Below are positions 10,251-22,279 of a stretch of 64,000 bases of DNA, piece after piece. This DNA is from Platycnemis pennipes (lineage: Eukaryota > Arthropoda > Insecta > Odonata > Platycnemididae): NCBI GenBank assembly GCA_933228895.1, contig OW121853.1:7508494-7572493 (forward strand), in the 5' to 3' direction. The position numbers were made by a program, and so were the translations under genes. Position 1 is the first letter of the stretch. Every line of letters begins with the position of its first letter. The notes below the pieces were generated by a model. It was not told where the DNA came from and did no database searches. It saw only the letters and a list, made by a program, of their open reading frames with translations.

Positions 10251-10776
10251 GGGGGCGTTTACTCAGAATCGAAATCGCTCTTTTGTCCACGAAATCGTTA
10301 GATGGAATTGAAAAAGGAATTTTTGTGAAAAAAATTATTCTTCTAACCCGAGCCATTCACTCGTAAATCAAAAATTAAAATGAGCAAAGGGTAACGCCCA
10401 CCGAACGAGCTGCGTTAAGGATTACTACGTCATCCACCTCCCCTTCTTGACAGTTTCTAGGGAAAGGGAGGGGAGTGGAGGTGGGGGCGGAAGGTTTACT
10501 CGCACAGATCCTGTCGCAACCACTTCCATTATCAGAGTCAGCTGTGTGTCCTCATTATGATTGGGCGAATGAGCTTCTCGGTCTCAGTTGTGATTGGACG
10601 AGGTGGTTGACGTACTAGTCCTTGGCACGCCCACTTTTCCGAAAGGGTTAAAAACATCAGTTGTTCGCCGCCTATAACTCGATAACGAATTGACGGATCG
10701 AACAACGCAAAATATGGGTCTTTTTATTTCACAAACTCTATCAGATTGGGCAATAAAAAATATGGAAAACGACCCT
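10251..10776 (+). mobile_element. GGGGNCGTTTAC MITE (copy 1)
   Basis: Runs from GGGGGCGTTTACTCAG to GGAAAACGACCC. Full-length match to the family with scattered substitutions. The flanks are AA and TT, so no clear duplication remains here. Confidence 0.8.
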
Positions 10777-12111
10777 TTTATTGCCATTCTTTTGGACAGT
10801 TAAAGGGCACACAACAGTCATATGCCCTAACAGATTCCTCTTTCTTCCAGTATCTCGTTTTTCCACTGTTTGTAGACTATTCCAGCTGGAATATATTTTT
10901 CCGCTAGGATAATCCGCTGGTCATTTATGACCGGATCATTCCATAGCTGAAAATGATGTATCTCCTAATCAACGGCGGTAATTTAATTTTCCAATAATGT
11001 ATGCCCTCAATTTTTAGCAATATTTATGATTTCTTTAGCTTTCGAACAATATATCACTAAATCTTAGTTTACATCCGTATTTTACTGATTTCCCTCTGCC
11101 TCTCACTTCACAATTTTCACCCGCAAATGGAAAATGCTGCACCGTTTTTGAGAACTCGATAATAAAATAATGTACCTACATATTTTTGGTAGAACGAGGA
11201 AAAATTGTGTGTTGGAATCGTAATATTGTACGTTTCCAGCCACCGCTGAAAATCTTTTAAGGTGATCCTTGCAATCAAAAATTTCCTTTTAAGGATCTGT
11301 GAACGCTATGACATCCATTGAGGAATTATTTTACGATTATTTTATCCCCCTTACTAATCATATTTCTGCTCTTATTTTTAAGTTTTCATTTTATTTGTTA
11401 TTTTTTCAACCTGATGACACTGGACAGGAAAAACACAAAGAGTTGGATTACCTTCTTTCCGGATTTTCTCCTGGAATTCGAAATGATGCCTGCTACATTC
11501 AGGTAAACTAAGAAATTGCCCTAAGATTTCACAGTTTAAAACACCATATTGTGTGATACATTATTAGTACTTGTTTTGCATCGTTATCTGCTGCTTTGAG
11601 CTCCAAATATCTTGGAGGTTGATTGCACGACCTTCACGTTTGAGGCCAGGCGATATTGCACTGTATTATGGCACCTTGATTAGTTCAAAATCTCTCGTGC
11701 TTTCACCGATTCGATATTGTTTTGCTTTCTCTCCTGTTCGGCCGCTCGGGGCGGGAGATTTCAACTTCAGCCACGAATATTTTTCGTCCGGACGGTCGGG
11801 AAACCCAGATTTCCAAGTATTCTTTCGTATGTACGCACATCTCGAAGTTTTTCACACATTCCTGAGTCTTCCTTTTCCCAGCTGTCAACAGGATATTGCA
11901 ATGCTTTGGTACGGAAAGCCGATTCTTCTCACCATCGTAAATGTTCCCCGCGAGGAAATGGAGCATCGACGCTGAGGGAATGCAGACGAGAGTTAGGTAT
12001 GATACGTCTCCGGCCGAACAATCAGTTGCTTGAGCACATACTCCATCTCATGCCAAATTTGTCTTCGGTCCTCAGAGACAATCTCTCGCGACGATTGATC
12101 ATTCTCGAAAG
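10777..12111. other. No gene seen
   Basis: AT-rich to mixed sequence. Frames at 11571-11975 and 11717-12133 overlap each other and lack domains or codon consistency, so I treat them as chance. Confidence 0.35.
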
Positions 12112-13845
12112 ATTAGCTATTTTCCCTTGTTAGACACGTTTTGTATATGCTGGCATTACATCTACATAATACCCTGCTAGCCACCTTAAAGGTGTGTGGC
12201 AGGGGGTGAATTCTCACCAAATATGCTCTACATATCATGCATAAAAAAGGATTAGTATTTATATACTGTTCTAAACTTCACTATTTAAAAAAGGTAAAAA
12301 TCGCAAAGCAAACATGCAAAAACATGCTGTTAGTTGGGTTAGCGTCAAGTCCTAAGACCAATATGCAGCTACTCGTATTGGATATATTTACCGTTGTTCA
12401 TATCCCTAATAGGGTAGTTTCCTTCATCAAAGAACACAGACTTCATTACTTGCGATTCGTGCCCTGCCATAAATGTATTTATTTCACGCAAAGATTTGGG
12501 ACTCTAAAATCCCAGTTTACAAGAGAATTAAATGTTAATTTTAAGATCGTTTGAAAAATCTCTGAAATGGCGGGGTGCGCTGCCTTCTTGCTGACGTAAC
12601 AGGTTTGTAGTTTACGTTGCAAGGCATAGGAAATATTCGTCTCCTGAACTTACCAATGTATTTCAGGGCCCCTTAGCTCTAGTGAATATTTATTAGTATT
12701 AGCCTATTAAAGCTATCAAAGTTGTAAAAGTCTTCTCAGTTAAACATGGTATTATTAGTCATTTTATAGGCTCAAGGACGTCCTGCTCGTGGTGTCTTCT
12801 ATTACGACGAAGCATGGCGTGAAGGTCGTGCGGCGATGGGCGAACTACACTGTATGCTTGTGAAAGTAATACTGATTTTAAACGAATCAACCGTATAAGT
12901 AATAGTAAATAAATAAATAAAAGTTAATCATAAAAAATTAACGGAATAAATATGCCTCCAATACATGTTCATAAGCTTTAACGGAGTGTAGCGTCTACTT
13001 GGAAGCGTCCGCAGCACTACCTGGTGGCAGGTAGAGGAAATAGTTTGACGTCACACGCCGGATTAATCGGCCGTCGCGTCTTCGCGCCATTGATTTTTTT
13101 CACTTTTTAATTAACAAGGAAAAATACTTAATGTCATTTAAAAATCGAACGGCTTAGAATACGTACTCCAGATGTTATAAACTTTCGATCAAGACAATAA
13201 AAAATAATAGGAAACTACCCTATTGTACGAGGGATTATATGGGATCCTTAAGAAATAGGCTTTAATAATGATCTTGAACGTGTGCAGCGAAGATCGGCAA
13301 GACTTGTAAAGGGACGATAAGATTACTATATTAGCGTATTTAGTCTACTAGATATAGCTAAAATGAAAATTATTACCAGACCATAGACTGAAATGTTATC
13401 TAAAAATCTTAATTAAATTCCAAGATAATATATTAATTGGTGACGATAAATATATTTTGCGAACTTCAACGTATTATGGTAGACTGGACCATGATTACAA
13501 AATTAGAGAAATTGATTGCCGAACTGACATGTTCAAAATGTTCTTTATTCTTCGTACAATTAGGGATATGAATAGCTGTATAGCATAATGATAATAGCAT
13601 AAATGCAAGTGTATCAATGGATTAGCAGAGGTAGTTGCATGTTGGTATAAAGAGTTTAAGCTAACCACACTAACAGCATGTTATTGCATGCTTGCTTTCC
13701 CATTTTAAACTTTTTTTTACTTGTGAAGGTTTGATTCAAATTACTAATCCTTTTTATGAATGATACGTAATTACAGGTTTGGTGTGAATTCACCCCCTGC
13801 CACACACCCATATTGTAGCTTGCAGGGTGTTATTTAGATTTCAGC
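12112..13845. mobile_element. LINE family B, rearranged copy with internal inversion
   Basis: Three pieces: a short plus-strand segment (12115-12158), a minus-strand 3' end (12160-12410), then, after the AGGGTAGTTT element, about 12 bp more of the minus-strand piece and a plus-strand segment (13236-13845) ending in a degenerate tail (AGCTTGCAGGGTGTTATTTA). The opposed orientations suggest fused copies or inversion during insertion. Confidence 0.7.
12411..13221. mobile_element. AGGGTAGTTT MITE-like element (copy 1) inserted in LINE B
   Basis: Terminal inverted repeats AGGGTAGTTTCC and GGAAACTACCCT, about 811 bp long, with AT duplicated on both flanks. The LINE B copy near the right end of the window shows the empty site as CCCTAATTGTACGAGG at about 63755, so the target was AATT. 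No transposase frame. Internal blocks (ATGGCGGGGTGCG, TGCTGACGTAACAGG) are shared with the copy at 44836. Confidence 0.85.
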
Positions 13846-13849
13846 TCGT

Positions 13850-14432
13850 TTGTACAAAGAATTAGCTCCCGAATAACATAACTCAAATTAGTATTAAACA
13901 AATCCCTCAAAGAACATGCACTTCCCAAAGACTGGATGATAGTAAGCGTAGTCCCAATTTTTAAAAGTGGTGATATGGAACAGCAAAATATTTATAGACC
14001 AATATCATTAACGTCGCCTTCTTGTAAAATTATAGAGCATATACTGGTTTAATTAATAATGGGACACCTCAATAACCAGGATTTATTGATAACAAACCAA
14101 CATGGTTTCAGAAAAGGTCGATCTTGAAAAACTCATCTATGTCTTTTTGTTCATGATATTTTAGTTTCCGGAGAAGGTAACTTACAGGTGGACGCAGCGT
14201 TTCTTGACTTTGAGTTCTTTGCGTTCGACAAGGTTCCCTCTTTAAGTTACGTGTGAAGTTTGCATCATACGGGATAGACAGTAGTATAGTAGGCTGGATA
14301 AGAGACTACTTACAGTAACGCGTTCAAAGGGTGGTGTCAGATAGTGTTAGCTCAGGCGAAGTAATTGTTACATAGGGTGTTCTCTAGGGAAGCGTGATAG
14401 GCCCAATTTTATTTCTTCTTCATGCAAATGAC
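13850..14432 (+). pseudogene. LINE reverse transcriptase domain, degenerate
   Basis: Plus-strand pieces read LKEHALPKDWMIVSVVPIFK, SGDMEQQNIYRPISLTS, QHGFRKGRS and GSVIGPILFLLHANDL. These are successive conserved blocks of non-LTR RT: the KDW..A.V.P.FK, YRPISL and G.RQG..GP.LF.L..ND type motifs. The YADD catalytic block is missing, because sequence of the opposite strand starts at 14433. Several stops. Confidence 0.75.
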
Positions 14433-14775
14433 TTGATCTATCAGTACGACAATCTATCTCTCTTTAATCTTATTTATCTGGTCGAATCTAGCATAATACG
14501 TTGGTGTTTTTAATATGTACCTAACATCATGGTAAAGCTATCCAATTGAAATTTCTCTAATAGATTTAATATGTACCTTGACCTACGTTCTGATAATGAT
14601 TCCCACCCTAATTCTTGTATTAATGCTGAAACACTACTCAACCTATCGTACCAGCTCTTAACGAACCTAGCTGCTCTACGCTGCACACTGTCTAGTTCAC
14701 TGATCAAACCTAATTCATTCGGATCCCATAAACTAGCTCCATACTCCAGGTGGGGCCTAAATAGTGAAAACTTGA
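14433..14775 (-). mobile_element. LINE family A coding tail, inverted against the RT fragment to its left
   Basis: Minus-strand frame reads FRPHLEYGASLWDPNELGL, SELDSVQRRAARFVKSWYDR, LSERRSRYILNLLEKFQ. The 3' UTR and GATGTA tail are absent. It meets the plus-strand RT segment head to head at 14432/14433, suggesting an inversion of one element or two independent insertions. Confidence 0.75.
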
Positions 14776-15379
14776 GGAGTTGCGTTCTCGATTTGATCTC
14801 AAATTGAGCGGCCCTCTCAGCGTAGGGCCCCATGCCAAATGCAAGGCCTTCCTCGGCGAGGAGCAGGCTTGTCCTGTCGCCTGGCAACGACGCTGCGGGG
14901 TATTGTGGGAGGCTCTCTCCTCGATGTGTTTGCTTTCAGTCCTCTCCCTCGGAAACAAAAACACTGTCACATTCCGCGGCCGCCCCTCCCCCCCACCTCC
15001 TTATTAGGTAAGTCTGCAGTGGCCAGTGTTGGTTCCGTCGCTGTTTTGCCACCGTGAACGCCGCCGGCGCCAGGCGAGAGAAGAAGATCGGATTCGGTGG
15101 GAACATATTCGCGTCAGCGGTGACGGAGTTAAAGCGATATTTCGGGAAATACGACGCTTCAAAACGGTAACTGCTGCGTCCAGTGTGGAGGTCGCAAGTC
15201 GGAGCTGGCGCGGAATGTGACACGCCTGGAGGCGAGCCAGAGCAAGCAAGAGGCCTCCCTTCGCCTCCTTCTGTCTTCTATATGTTATGGAATCCATGAG
15301 TGGCACAGCACACGTAACCAGAGTAACGCCTCGTAGCAATCCGTCCGTCTGATGTCCGTCGCGTGGATCTTTGAGTGGG
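14776..15379. other. No gene seen; GC-rich stretch
   Basis: CpG-containing segment with several short frames on both strands and no domain. Could be an old promoter-like or transposon-derived region. Confidence 0.3.
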
Positions 15380-15662
15380 GTTCATCTACATCTACATAAT
15401 ACCCTGCAAGCCACCATAAAGGCTATTACGTAACAAAATAGCGAACCCCTTTTTTTAGACAAAATTTTGCATAAAGTAGACATAATAATCCTTATTCGGA
15501 AAATGGTTCTGGGATACTTCATCAGAGCATAAATTGAAGATATTTCCAGGTTATTCCGTAAAAATATTTGAAAAAAAGTTTGCGACGCCGAGAATAAACT
15601 CGATTTTTCGATCGCGCGTCGCGGCCCGGCTTCGCGCAGCGGGACCTGGAAATACCGAGACT

Positions 15663-16465
15663 ACATCTACATCTACATAATACCCTGCAAGCCACCATAA
15701 AGGTGTGTGGCAGGGGGTGAATTCTCACCAAACATGCACTACATCTCATGCATAAAAGAGGATTTTTACTTGTGTAGGTACTGTTCAAAAATACGCTATT
15801 TAAAAAAAGATAAAAATATCAAAGAATGCATGCAAAAACATGCTGTTAGTTGGGTTAGCTTCAAGTCCTTATACCAACATGCAGCTACCAATGTTATCCA
15901 TTGCTACACTCGTACTGTATATATTTACCGTTATTCGTATCTCTAATAGTACGAGGAAAAAAGGACATTTTGAATATGTTAGTTCTGCAATCAATTTCTC
16001 TAATTTTGTGATCATGGTCCCGTCTACCGTAGTAAGTTGGGGTCCGCAAAGTATTTTCATCATTACTGAAAATATGGTCTTGGAATTTGTTTAAGAGATT
16101 AAGTCTAAATTTCAACCTGCGATCTGACAATGATTCTCAATTTAATTCATTTAATAGACTGGTTACGCTAATATGGTTATCGTACCGTCCCTTTACAAAT
16201 CTTGCCCATCTTCGCTGCACACGTTCAAGTTCATTACTTAGACCGATTTCGTAGGGATCCCATACACTGGCAGCGTATTCCAAATGAGGTCTAACAACGG
16301 AATAGTAGCTGATTTCTCGTACATGATCGTCACATTTACCCAGTACTCTTTTGACGAATCCCAGTTTACGATTCGCTTGACCCATTATTTCACGTACGTG
16401 TTTACCCCAGGAAAGTTCATTTGTCAGTCTTATTCCAAGATATTTAATGGATTCCATGTTTGATT
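15663..16465 (-). mobile_element. LINE family B, 3' fragment
   Basis: Tail ATAATACCCTGCAAGCCACC at the left. Minus-strand frames read MESIKYLGIRLTNELSWGKH, VRPHLEYAASVWDPYEIGLS and DRRLKFRLNLLNKFQ, with one frame break near 16135. A separate 45-bp scrap of the same tail lies at 15380-15424. Confidence 0.85.
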
Positions 16466-18564
16466 CTCATTGCCGGGTGATTTAATCTCGCATGATGCGA
16501 CAGCTCAACTGCGGTTCATTACGATGAAGGTTTTCTGACCTGACGGAAACGGACGGTGGCTCTGTTGAAGCTAGGAGAATGGGAACGCTATGAAGCTAAT
16601 CACGACGGACGGAGGGAAGCGAAAAAGGGAGGAGTTGTTTGGGGAGAGGTTGGGTGATAAGGATAGGACAGGTTTTGCATCTGGCGCGATGGGGAACATG
16701 CATTATTTTTATAACCCTTTTAATGTGAAGTTTATAAGCCAAAATGTGCTTGGCGAAAATTTTGCTGAAGAATTAAGTTGCGTTACAATGATATTACTCT
16801 TTGAAAATTGTACATTTTCGGCAGCTTAAAGACACGACGTCATCGCATGACGTCACGGCATGGTATCACTATGGGCGTTGTTTATCTATTTATGCGTGGA
16901 GTCAAGTTGTTAAATGAATACTTGGCGATAACGTATGTATTTATCTCATTTGTTTATTGCAGTAAACGATTGTATTTCGATTTTTTAATTACGTAGTATG
17001 GATGGTAACGAGCAAATCGTCCATTAATTATATAATGCCTGTTTAGTGCCGATGAATTTGTACTACGCCTATGCAATCGCTGGTTTTTTTAAGAACGCCG
17101 CTATAAGGGAGTCAACCAAAGGAAATTTTCGGAATGTGCTTTTTTAAGTATTTTTTCAGTCATCGTTTCGTTCGAGAAACGGCTGAAAACCTCAAAACAA
17201 TATATTCACTTCGTTTTCTTAAAAATATAAATGTCTATCTCCATAGCAATATGGAAACTATACCGTGCAGTGACGTCGGGATGCGTTTCAGGTCACGTGA
17301 CTTTCGTCGATTTTCGGGAACATTTTAATATCATTTAATAATCTTTATGGTAGGCGTAGAAAAATTTGGCTTATATATTTAAATTGGTGGGAAAATTTTG
17401 CATCAAGTACATCATTAATCTTTCTCGTTCTCAGAATACCAGAGAGGTTGGGGGGATGTTTGAAGGTAAGAGATGGGCATTTAGGGAAAATATTGCATGA
17501 TAATAATTAATATTATAATACTAATTAAAAGGGAAAATATTGCGTATTAATACATGCCTCCTCCCAAGAATCCAACCGTAATAATTATTTCAAGGTGGGC
17601 ATACTGGCCTCCCTCCCACCTCCAACTTAAAACGTTGGAGCAATCTTTAATTTGGGTCTTCCATGCTTTCCGAAAACCGGGAATTAACAGGGCTCATTAA
17701 AGGAACCTTCTTTCTCTTTTTTTCTCATACATTTTCTCATACCCTTTCCCTCCCCACTCATCTTTACCCCTCTTTTCCCTTCTACCCTTCACGTGATTCC
17801 TCGACCTGCCTTGCCCCCTCAGTCAGTTCTCTCCTCTCCTTCGAGAAAGGCGGTAGTGGCCATCGAAATATCGCAAAACTATCTTTGTGAGTGTCTTTTA
17901 TTTATGTGCGTTTATACCTCTGCCAAGCCTGCACCCAAATATACACGTGCATATTTGATTGAACATATTTAAGACTTCATTCTCACGGATAGTCTTAAGA
18001 TCCCTGGTACGCACATTCCTGCGTCTCCCGGTTGCAAGAGTGGCTCGGCGCTGTTGCCGTGGAAACGGGGCATTACCCCAGTGTTGCGATGGCTGCCGAG
18101 GCGAGCGAGGGACCGTCGCGAGGGCCCTCCCGCCCCGTGTGGGTGGCGAAGAAGGCCTCATTGCGACCCCTGCCTCGCACACCAGTTATCCGCGACTGCG
18201 CGGCGAAGCCAAAGACCGGCCCGCCGCAGTTGGTATACATTTCAATGATTGGGACAATCACGCGGTACTTGAGTAATATTTCAGCGCATGACCTCAGGGT
18301 CGGTGTTTGGACGGTCTCCAGGGCACGTCGTCGCGAGGGGGGTGAAGGGGCCCTTCGCGCCAGCGACCCTTTACAGGCAAATGAGTGTCCGGCCGCCGCG
18401 CATGCGCTAGCCGCCCGTGTCCTGTTTCGCAAAAGGAATTCCTCGCGGGAGCAGTTCTGTCGCTGCCGCCGCCTCAATCGTGAAACTTACCTTCCATCCG
18501 CATTCCGAATGACGAAATCTAGAAGTAGGGTACGGTCGAAGTCAACGTGCGATCGACTGGTGAC
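16466..18564. other. No gene seen; GC-rich patch at 18.0-18.5 kb
   Basis: Contains a consensus TGACGTCA (CRE-like) at 16848-16855. A 236-codon frame (18032-18742) in the GC-rich patch has no domain and runs into the repeat block at 18565, which argues against a real protein. Confidence 0.35.
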
Positions 18565-19258
18565 CATTAACCAGTGTTTACACGTAGAAGTTGACTGCTA
18601 TGACAGTCGCGAGATGCGCGATGTATCGATATATCGCTACTGCTATGATGCGTCTGCACCAACTTGCATGCAGCTTAAAGCCGCTATTTACGCGTTGCCA
18701 CAACAAATAAAGAGTTTTATTTCAATAGCGATTGATGCTTAAATTTTCATTACATTCATCAAGCAATAAAGTCCATTGACGATTATCTTTTGTTCCCATT
18801 CTTTAAAGAGTAGAATCTCCCCTTTTGGGGAGGGATATCCTTGTTATTACATCCAAATTCCGTCGTGTATTGCTTTCCGTTGGCGATTGTTGCGATTTTG
18901 TTGGATACACTTCCGCTGGAACGTAGATGGGCTTCAACTTTGCTAATAGCTCGAACATGGATCGACAGTGTTCAACATGTGTCCGGTATCGACCTGAACT
19001 CGCATCGCAGTTGCTATTTACACGTGCGAGTGGGGCTTAATAGTTTTTAGCAGTTGACTGCTCATAGCAGTCAGCTGCTACGTGTAAACGCACCTTTAAA
19101 CTTTGCTAACAGCTGAACTAGGATCGATAGTGTTCGACAATTGTCCAGTATCGACCTGAACTCGCATCGCAGTTGGTATTTACATATGCGAGTGGGGCTT
19201 AATAGTTGTTAGCAGTTGACTGTCATAGCAGTCAACTGCTACGTGTAAACGCGCCTTT
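18565..19258. repeat. Repeat block with inverted ends and a tandem duplication
   Basis: GTTTACACGTAGAAGTTGAC at 18572 is the inverse of GTCAACTGCTACGTGTAAAC at 19232, giving inverted ends of about 37 bp roughly 690 bp apart. Within it a unit of about 160 bp (GACCTGAACTCGCATCGCAG, GCGAGTGGGGCTTAATAG, then the end motif) is tandemly duplicated at about 18935-19098 and 19099-19258. Probably a DNA-transposon-derived MITE; superfamily not identified. Confidence 0.55.
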
Positions 19259-20980
19259 AGATCACGGATCGAGAAGTAACCGCGGAAGCGATATCCTGAG
19301 CTTTGATCTTAAGGCGAATGGTGAGTGGCCTATGGTGTGAATCTCCCCTGCCAAGATGGAACCACAGTCGATGACTGTCAGCGCTCCATGACACTAACTA
19401 AGTGACCTGACGATTCCCAAATATGGCCTTGGTCTCCCCTCGGACACCGGCTGCACCCTCCCCTACATCGCCCATACCCTTGCCCCACTCCTAACATTGC
19501 AACATCGCAGCAGTTTTACAATGTCTCGCTCGGACTGCGTCTAGCCAGAATATCTCGCCTCGGCTGCCTCTGGCGTGAACCGGCAACCCACCCACCCTTT
19601 TTCTTTTCTGTGGGAGGGAACTGGGAAGCCGTCGCAAGCATTGGTCATTATTCTTTATTCATCGTTTTCTGCAATATATTTTTCACTATTTGTATCGGAA
19701 GAAGACTGCATGATGACTGGCGAAAAGATAGTCCTAAAAATAGAGCAATGCGGCGAAAGCCTCGAATCCCAAGGATGTTCATCAGAAGCCACTGGGTAGC
19801 CTCGAAAACAATCCACATCGCTCTTACTAAATGAAAAATATTCTACAGCACCTGGTAAGGTAGGAAATAAGACGAGTTCAAGAGGTCGGCAGGAGAGAAA
19901 TTAGGAATTTTCTTTCCAGCAGCGCATCACACATCACCATTGCTATGATAACATTTATCATAGTTTTTTAACAGACTAAAGGTAGGATTTCACAAAGCAT
20001 CTCCATTCACTGTCAACCCCCTCATCTCGGCGTATTTTTTTTGCATCCGCACCACTTTCCAACACCCCTCATCTGACATGCTTCACAACCCTCTTCTCCT
20101 TTTTCCAAGCATTCCACCCTCAAGAGCTATCTTCAACATCCTCTCGTCACCTATTACCTACTCGCCCCAGTGACATGCTTTGTCTTATCCTGATTTCCAA
20201 ATATCTTCCCTCCCCCAATGTCCACTGAATCCGCTTTAATTTTCTTTTCGCTCCATCCTACGAAGATGACGGCACGAAAGATGTCTGAATCACTTTTCAG
20301 GTGGCGAGCCTGAATGGTATGTTATAACATACTAATGTGTGCTAAATACTTGCTTCTATCTTCTATACTGAAGTGTCATACGTTAAGTTACTTCAGGACG
20401 GATTTCAAAAAGGAGTCCGTGTTCTGTTCCCTCTGTAAAAGAGCGCAGCTTATTCTAGGCAAAATTGGAATAAAATACTAATCAACAGAGTAAAAAAGGC
20501 TTCAGGTGGGCATTCCTTGATATCAAATCGGCTGTAACAGAACTCGAGTGACATGCAGAATAGTAAAACGGGTAGTAGAGAGTAGAGTGATAGGAGCAAA
20601 GTTCTCACGCGGATCATATTCCGGCCAGAATAATTGGACCCGATGGAATATTACGCCCTGCATTCGATGCTTGCAGAAACCCCTTGACCTGCTCAGAAGG
20701 GGCTGCGGGGCATATGTTCTGCTCGTAGCAAAATTCAATAAAAAACTTTCACAACTAATTACTGTCAGGAGTAAAACCTGGATGTTTTCACATAAAAGCT
20801 TGGCCAGTAACAGCAGCAGAATAGAGAACATTGGAAGCGATGGAAATGAGTGGTGTTGTAGAAGATTAATGAAGATCAAACGTACAGACTGAAATACGAA
20901 TAAAGAAGTTGTACGAAGAGTTGGGGAAAGACGTTTTCTGTAGATGATTTGCATTAGGAGATAATCTCATCGGACATACT
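19259..20980. other. No gene seen
   Basis: Mixed-composition DNA. The 143-codon minus-strand frame at 20523-20954 shows no family resemblance. Confidence 0.35.
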
Positions 20981-21137
20981 ATAATAATAATAATAATAAT
21001 AATAATAAAAGGTCTTTATTGGGGCGAGATTGAGACAAAACTGTCCCTTCTGCCATCTAACCCCTCGTCAAAATAAATATATAAAAGAAATAGTGGTCAA
21101 TACTTAAAACAATTACAATCTGAGGTCAAAAAAAAAA
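20981..21137 (-). repeat. LINE-like 3' end with an (ATT)n tail
   Basis: ATAATAATA repeats (about nine units, 20981-21009) are followed by AAGGTCTTTATTGGGG. On the minus strand this is CCCCAATAAAGACCTT plus (ATT)n, the common 3' end of invertebrate CR1-like elements. No coding part is recognisable. Confidence 0.5.
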
Positions 21138-21308
21138 ATGATCTATCCTTGGCCTTCCGTGGTAATTCTATCCGTCTACTATTCCTTCAATGATTGTCAT
21201 CAGGAGGCTGTTATGCCTCATAGTAGGAGGCATAACAGCCTCCTGATGACAATCATTGAAGGAATAGTAGACGGATAGAATTACCACGGAAGGCCAAGGA
21301 TAGATCAT
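21138..21308. repeat. Perfect long palindrome, 81-nt arms and 9-nt loop
   Basis: Arms 21138-21218 and 21228-21308 are exact reverse complements around CATAGTAGG. It follows an A-run at the end of a possible LINE/SINE tail. The arms contain CCTGATGACAATCATTG but no GAAAC, so any ribozyme core is incomplete. No target duplication was found, so its origin is unclear. Confidence 0.8.
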
Positions 21309-22279
21309 CGTGAGCAAATAAATGGATACGCTAAGGTAAGAAAGATGAGGGAGTAAAGAGGTTCGTTGAGAAGAGTGCAGATTGTAGAGCTACAGCATAG
21401 GTACCAATTTTCGGATTGATGGCTGCTAATGACTTAGGAGTAATTCGGTGCATTAACATGAATTTCCTATTCTTGAGCCAACATTGCCGGTTGTATCATG
21501 TAATTGAAAGTTTAAACATTTTATAGATGGCAATAATAAATGTACTTTAACACTATTCAAACTTTTATTTCCGGTTCTCTTATTTCCATAGATCGGAAAA
21601 GTCGGGGGTCAATTATTTCGGGAAGCAAAGCTTTATTATACAATTAAAGAAATTTGTTCTCCATGCGATTCTTCCAGAATTCACCATTCCGGAAGATTAT
21701 TTGGATTTTGCAGTCCATAGGAGCTTCCACACCATAAAATTACAAAAGGAATATCGGGAAACATGTAATTGTCCCTGAATTTCGTAGTAATAATTATGGT
21801 TTAAAACCATTGGTTTTCTTGAGTTTAAGATCCTCATCCAAGCAAAAACACTTTATTTCCTCAGCTGCCTGTTTTAATGTCATATGTTCCGATGATATTG
21901 GACATTTTACTTCAATGATGCTGCATCAATTGTTTTTCCATCAGGCGAGGCTGCTAGGAAACAGTGTCCGGGATCAACAAAAAGGCCACATGGAAACTCT
22001 GCTACCCGTTAACTCCTCATATTTCTTAATCGCATAAATTCATTTAGGCTACCGTATCTCATTGTATCATTTTCAGATGACTGGGCATAAAACTTTTCTT
22101 TTCTTTGTCTTTTCACAAGTGATTTTCCCTTCTCCTACAAATAACACCAAAATTTGATTACGTCAATCTATTCTGTCTTTCATCAAACCATTGCTCACAT
22201 TCGGTTTGGACCCGCGTCTCTCTCTCTAGAGCTTCTATTGACCCCTCAACCGTCAATTTCTTTATCAGCTCTTCGATTT
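21309..22279. other. No gene seen
   Basis: AT-rich sequence left of the Mutator-like pseudogene. It may include the missing end of that transposon, but no inverted terminus was found. Confidence 0.35.

Noticed and set aside
11571..12133. Overlapping 134- and 138-codon frames as a gene
   Set aside because: Two different frames of the same DNA plus an antisense one, no domain, no codon preference and no splice-linked neighbours.
16838..16855. CRE-like TGACGTCA as a regulatory site
   Set aside because: A single 8-bp match far from any gene; similar motifs occur within the MITEs by chance of their sequence.
18032..18742. 236-codon plus-strand open frame
   Set aside because: Lies in a GC-rich patch, has no domain or composition bias of a real protein, overlaps frames on the other strand and ends inside a repeat block.
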